A stretch of DNA of 64,000 nt, taken from the NCBI RefSeq assembly GCF_003990975.1, contig NZ_RZJR01000009.1, positions 248,001-312,000 of the forward strand, written 5' to 3'. The notes below the pieces were generated by a model. It was given only the letters and a program-made list of their open reading frames with translations. It was not told where the DNA came from and did no database searches. The DNA is from Cohnella sp. AR92 (GTDB taxonomy: Bacteria > Bacillota > Bacilli > Paenibacillales > Paenibacillaceae). Numbering within the stretch: position 1 is the stretch's first letter; each line of letters begins with the position of its first letter. This document shows, piece by piece, positions 60,740 to 64,000 of this stretch. Position numbers and translations under genes: made by a program.

Positions 60740-61447
60740 TTGATTAAACTCGGATTTGTCCTGTTGGCCGGAACCTTGGCCGTCGTATCCATGGGAAGCG
60801 TGGCCGGCATCGCGCCGAAGGCGTCTGCAGCCTCCGCGAATAGCGGAATCAATTCTACTTATAATAAGAACGCAAAGGGTAAAACGAGCGAGCAAGACCC
60901 GACGCTTCAAGATCAGCTTCAGAACGACTCGCCTGCGGATGGCGACGGAACGGCGGGCTCGAACGATTCGGCCGGCTCCGGCACGACGGAGAGCGAAGAA
61001 ACGTCCGCTTCGACTGTCGAGAAGATCATCTCCGCAGGCATGGCGTACCTCGGCACCCCTTACGAGTTCGGTTCGAGCCGAAGCAACGACAGAACGTTCG
61101 ATTGCTCAGACCTGATGAGATGGATCTTCAGGGAAGCGGCCAACGTAACTCTTCCTTCCGACTCGCGGAGCCAAGGCGAATACGTGAAGGCCAAGGGCGA
61201 AGTGAAGACGGATTGGCATGACCTGAAGCGCGGAGACCTGATGTTCTTCATGTCTTATAAGGGCACGAAGGAATCCGATTACTCCGGGATCGACAAGTCC
61301 TCGCAGCGGATAACTCACGTCGGCATCTATCTGGGGGACGGCAAGATGCTGAATACGTATTCGAATAAGAGCGGCGGCGTCACCGTCAGCAAGATCGAAG
61401 GAACTCACTTCGAATATCGCTTCCTCTACGGCGGGAGCGCGCTATAA
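60740..61447 (+). CDS. NlpC/P60 family endopeptidase
   Basis: 235 aa from TTG 60740 (GGAGGTG 6 nt upstream; a TTG five codons earlier overlaps it). A signal peptide spans about 1-30 with an Ala-x-Ala type cleavage (SAASANS). A disordered Gly/Ser/Thr/Asp linker follows, then the NlpC/P60 domain in the last 130 residues with catalytic Cys in FDCSDLMRWIF and His in ITHVGIYLGDG. It cleaves peptide stems of the wall. Divergent from liaI. Confidence 0.93.
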   Translation: MIKLGFVLLAGTLAVVSMGSVAGIAPKASAASANSGINSTYNKNAKGKTSEQDPTLQDQLQNDSPADGDGTAGSNDSAGSGTTESEETSASTVEKIISAGMAYLGTPYEFGSSRSNDRTFDCSDLMRWIFREAANVTLPSDSRSQGEYVKAKGEVKTDWHDLKRGDLMFFMSYKGTKESDYSGIDKSSQRITHVGIYLGDGKMLNTYSNKSGGVTVSKIEGTHFEYRFLYGGSAL

Positions 61448-61456
61448 GCCCAACAA

Positions 61457-61496
61457 AGAGCGGCGCCAGGGAAAGCTCCCCGGCGCCGCTTTGCTT
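61457..61496. terminator. Bidirectional terminator after NlpC gene
   Basis: CAAAGAGCGGCGCC and GGCGCCGCTTTG with inner GGGA/TCCC pairs make a long G+C-rich stem between convergent genes. Confidence 0.8.
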
Positions 61497-61500
61497 CGAA

Positions 61501-62271
61501 TTATCCGATTCTCTCCATGGCTTCCGCTTCCAGCCGAAGGAGATGTTCCCTGGCCCTTACCGCTTCCCCGATGACGATCAATGCCGGATTGCTCAGCTTC
61601 ATCGTTTCGGCAAGCCTCCCGATATTGGACAGCGTTCCGGTCACGACCCGCTGCCCGGGCGTCGTCCCTCTCTCGATCACGGCGACCGGAGTCTCCGGGG
61701 ATTTGCCGTTCCGCAGAAGCTCCTCCCGAATGAAGGCCATCTCGCCGACTCCCATATAGATAACCAATGTCTCGACGGAATGAGCAAGAAGATCCCAACG
61801 GGGCGATTCCTCCTGTCCCCGGCAGCGACGTCCGGTAACGAAAGCGACCGATACGCTCATCCCCCGGTGCGTTAAGGGAAGGCGGGCCGATGCGGCCGCG
61901 CCGATCGACGAGGTGATGCCCGGAACGATCTCATACGGAATACCCTTCTCGGCCAGGGCGATCGCTTCCTCCCCGCCGCGGCCGAAGATAAACGGATCTC
62001 CTCCCTTCAGCCGGACGACCCTTTTCCCTTCTCTGGCCAGTTGAATCAGTTTCTCGTTGATCTGGCTCTGCGTCATGGAATGCCGGCCCGGCGCTTTGCC
62101 GACATAGATGCGCCGAGCGTCCGACCGGGCGTATTCCAATAGTTCAACATTCACTAGCCTATCGTAAAGAATGACGTCGGCTGCTTGAATTTTCTTCAGC
62201 GCCTTGAGCGTAATCAGATCCGGATCTCCCGGTCCGGCGCCGACAATGGCGACCTCTCCTTCTTTTCTCAT
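61501..62271 (-). CDS. cobA: Uroporphyrinogen-III C-methyltransferase (SUMT)
   Basis: 256 aa from ATG 62271, overlapping the nirC stop as ATGA. Signature VAIVGAGPGDPDLITLKAL (about 7-25), YVGKAPGRHSMTQSQIN, RLKGGDPFIFGRGGEE and PVAVIERGTTPGQ, all SUMT. Uses two SAM to make precorrin-2, the start of siroheme synthesis. Cofactor for the nitrite reductase encoded upstream in the same operon. The further upstream open frame belongs to nirC. Confidence 0.95.
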   Translation of the reverse strand: MRKEGEVAIVGAGPGDPDLITLKALKKIQAADVILYDRLVNVELLEYARSDARRIYVGKAPGRHSMTQSQINEKLIQLAREGKRVVRLKGGDPFIFGRGGEEAIALAEKGIPYEIVPGITSSIGAAASARLPLTHRGMSVSVAFVTGRRCRGQEESPRWDLLAHSVETLVIYMGVGEMAFIREELLRNGKSPETPVAVIERGTTPGQRVVTGTLSNIGRLAETMKLSNPALIVIGEAVRAREHLLRLEAEAMERIG

Positions 62272-63116
62272 GCGCCTTTCTCCAAGGGGGCAGTCTCGAC
62301 CGCTTTCGAGTTGAACAGCGACTTCCGGATAAAACCCCGTTGGGAGAAATAGTACAGGAATCCGGTGAAGACAGCGCCTCCGATGAAGTTCCCGATCAGA
62401 ACGGGGATCTGGTTCCACAGCCACCAATCGCCCAAGCTGACGTCGGCGCCGAGCATCATGCCGGCCGGAATGACGAACATATTCACGACCGCGTGCTCGA
62501 AGCCTTGCGCGAAGAAGGTCAGGATCGGCAGCCACATCGCGAGAATCTTGCCGATCGTCGATTGGGAAGTCATCGCCATTACAACGCCTAACGTCACCAT
62601 CCAGTTGCAGAGCACGGCTTTTATGGCCGCCAGCGCCATGCCGTCCGCTCCCATAGCCTTATAAGCGGTCGTCTTCGCCTCGCTGAGCTGGATAATCGTC
62701 TGAATGAGCGGATTGGACATATCGTGACCCATCTTGGTGATCGTCAATCCGTAGAAGGCCGCATACAGTAGACAGCCGATCAAGTGCCCGACGATGACCC
62801 AGAGGTAATTCGCGAGCATGCGGCCGATCGTCGTCTTGCGTTCGAGCACCGACAGTGGAATAAGGGCGAAGCTGCCGGTTACAAGCTCTAGTCCCAACAG
62901 AACGATCATGACGAAGCCAACGGGGAATACGATGGCTCCAGCCAAGCCGATTTTCGTCTGAGCGGCGGCCGTGAACGCCAACGTTGTCGCGCAGGCCAGG
63001 ATCGCTCCGCCAAGGCCGCCCCGGACGATCGACTGGCCGATGCTTAGGTTTGCCTTAGACGTTCCCGACTCTACCATCGATTTAACAATTTGAATGGGCT
63101 TCACGTAATCGCTCAT
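62268..63116 (-). CDS. nirC: Formate/nitrite transporter family channel (NirC-like)
   Basis: 282 aa from ATG 63116 (GGGAGG 7 nt upstream). Six membrane helices with FNT features: GGAILACATTLAF at the first conserved helix and the loop region NWMVTLGVVMA; the pore His region is not assigned. Imports nitrite or exports it. Located between nirD and cobA, 15 nt after nirD, so nitrite uptake is the natural role. Confidence 0.92.
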   Translation of the reverse strand: MSDYVKPIQIVKSMVESGTSKANLSIGQSIVRGGLGGAILACATTLAFTAAAQTKIGLAGAIVFPVGFVMIVLLGLELVTGSFALIPLSVLERKTTIGRMLANYLWVIVGHLIGCLLYAAFYGLTITKMGHDMSNPLIQTIIQLSEAKTTAYKAMGADGMALAAIKAVLCNWMVTLGVVMAMTSQSTIGKILAMWLPILTFFAQGFEHAVVNMFVIPAGMMLGADVSLGDWWLWNQIPVLIGNFIGGAVFTGFLYYFSQRGFIRKSLFNSKAVETAPLEKGA

Positions 63117-63131
63117 GTTCATTCCTCCCAA

Positions 63132-63443
63132 TTACAACGTGATGTAAATCGCGCCGCTCGCTTGATCGACTTCGGTCTCGTAGGTCTCCACGCAGCCTTC
63201 GTCCGGCTCGTATACGTTCCCGCTCTTCAGATCGATCTTCCAATCGTGCAGCGGACAATGGACGGCCGTCCCGCAGACCATTCCTTCCGCCAGCTTGCCC
63301 CCTTTGTGCGGACAGCGATTCTCCACGGCTCTCACTTCGCCGTCGCTGAGCTTGAAGACCGCGATCTCCAAGTCTTGATAACGAACGGTTCTGGCTCCCT
63401 TCTTGTCGATATCCGCCATATGTCCGATCAATACTTTAGCCAT
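63132..63443 (-). CDS. nirD: Nitrite reductase small subunit NirD (Rieske)
   Basis: 103 aa with a Rieske [2Fe-2S] site: C-P-H (CPHKGG, about 44-49) and CPLHDWKI (about 63-70). Small subunit of the NADH-dependent assimilatory nitrite reductase. Follows nirB by 13 nt. It ends 15 nt before nirC. Confidence 0.95.
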   Translation of the reverse strand: MAKVLIGHMADIDKKGARTVRYQDLEIAVFKLSDGEVRAVENRCPHKGGKLAEGMVCGTAVHCPLHDWKIDLKSGNVYEPDEGCVETYETEVDQASGAIYITL

Positions 63444-63456
63444 ATTCGTTCCTCCC

Positions 63457-64000
63457 CTAGCTTTGAAGCGCCTCCGCCGGCACCAGCGACTCGAAGTTTT
63501 TGCGAAGCTCCTTGTTCTCGATTATCTCTTGCCATGGATCCTTGATCTGGTCGATAGCCGTACGAATCCGGCCGTACAACGCCTTGCGTTCCTCGCCATT
63601 CTCGAGCGACTTCTTGATGAAGTCCATCCCGACTCTCTCTACCCAGACGGAAGTCCGTTCGTTCCAATTCGCGTGCTCTCTATATAATTGAAGGAACGCT
63701 CCGCCCCATTCGACGACCTCGTCCTCCGTCTTGACGATTGTCAGCAGATCCGTAGCTCTCACGTGAACGCCGCCGTTGCCGCCGACATGCAGCTCCCAGC
63801 CTCCGTCTATCGCGACGATGCCGAAGTCCTTGATCGTCGCTTCCGCGCAGTTCCGGGGACATCCGGATACCGCGAGCTTCACCTTGGCCGGAGCGTTCAT
63901 CCGCTCGAACTCCTTCTCAAGGCGAACTCCCATGCCGATGGCATCCTGCGTCCCGAAGCGGCAGAACGTATTGCCTACGCATGTCTTAACCGTCCGAAGC
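63457..64000 (-). CDS. nirB: Nitrite reductase large subunit NirB, C-terminal part
   Basis: Open to the right edge; 180 codons are visible. The siroheme and [4Fe-4S] ligands TCVGNTFCRFGTQD and SGCPRNCAEATI are present, followed by the C-terminal GGNGGVHVRATDLL and a final helical tail. Reduces nitrite to ammonium with NADH. N-terminal FAD/NADH domains lie beyond the window. First visible gene of nirBD-nirC-cobA, supporting nitrate/nitrite assimilation. Confidence 0.95.
   Translation of the reverse strand, partial: LRTVKTCVGNTFCRFGTQDAIGMGVRLEKEFERMNAPAKVKLAVSGCPRNCAEATIKDFGIVAIDGGWELHVGGNGGVHVRATDLLTIVKTEDEVVEWGGAFLQLYREHANWNERTSVWVERVGMDFIKKSLENGEERKALYGRIRTAIDQIKDPWQEIIENKELRKNFESLVPAEALQS

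Noticed and set aside
61501..62535. Extended cobA start at 62535
   Set aside because: The added 88 residues are read in the wrong frame inside nirC and are Arg-rich; ATG 62271 with the ATGA overlap is the real start.

Overview
The window (about 57% G+C by eye) looks like chromosome of an endospore-forming, Gram-positive member of the Paenibacillaceae (Paenibacillus/Cohnella type). Supporting points are a small acid-soluble spore protein (SspI), a YesMN two-component system next to a CUT1 sugar ABC importer, a Lia-type envelope-stress operon, a TPP-riboswitch ykoEDC thiamine-precursor importer, strong AGGAGG ribosome-binding sites and frequent GTG/TTG starts. No tRNA, rRNA, CRISPR array, prophage or intact insertion sequence was seen. 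The species was not identified.

Layout. 1-6 kb: edge of a glycine-zipper gene; acetaldehyde-type dehydrogenase with its DUF779 partner and a cre-like site; a RibD/DHFR-like reductase; a PadR-pentapeptide-DrrAB-type ABC export operon. 6-14 kb: GH29 fucosidase, divergent azoR/hxlR pair, arsR-MFS module, rRNA methyltransferase/KtrA, DHA2 exporter, sspI. 14-21 kb: yesM/yesN divergent from a three-gene sugar ABC importer. 21-30 kb: orphan phnM, two tandem TM2 genes, prfC, two DHA2 exporters, and a yhbD-like/bactofilin operon. 30-34.4 kb: a compact NAD/ADP-ribose operon (pnuC, nadR, Nudix/NrtR-like, NADAR, PARG-like). 34.4-37.4 kb: a long structured leader or ncRNA ending in a terminator, then carboxynorspermidine dehydrogenase and decarboxylase. 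37.4-40.7 kb: a group II intron relic behind a terminator, then ykoEDC under a TPP riboswitch. 40.7-50.5 kb: Uma2 nuclease-fold protein, DEAD-box helicase, YkoS-like membrane protein, VOC protein, paiA-marR, Nudix hydrolase, PPOX-fold stress protein, zwf, and two small unknown proteins. 50.6-55.6 kb: SH3b-glucosaminidase and phnDCEE. 55.7-60.5 kb: complete liaI-pspA-pspC-pspA-liaF-liaS-liaR. 60.7-64 kb: NlpC/P60 hydrolase and a nitrite operon (nirB-nirD-nirC-cobA) running off the right edge.

Functional links. The NAD cluster imports nicotinamide riboside, phosphorylates and adenylylates it, and adds three ADP-ribose/NAD-derivative enzymes that may recycle ADP-ribosylation products. The carboxynorspermidine genes and PaiA together suggest polyamine synthesis with acetylation control. 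nirBD, nirC and cobA supply nitrite import, reduction and siroheme. Several regulator genes sit next to inverted repeats overlapping clear promoters (PadR, HxlR, ArsR, MarR, MerR-like). The best candidates for undescribed biology are the NAD/ADP-ribose operon, the structured RNA at 34.57-34.98 kb, the structured phnD leader at 51.66-51.93 kb and a small LSm-like basic protein at 49.7 kb.
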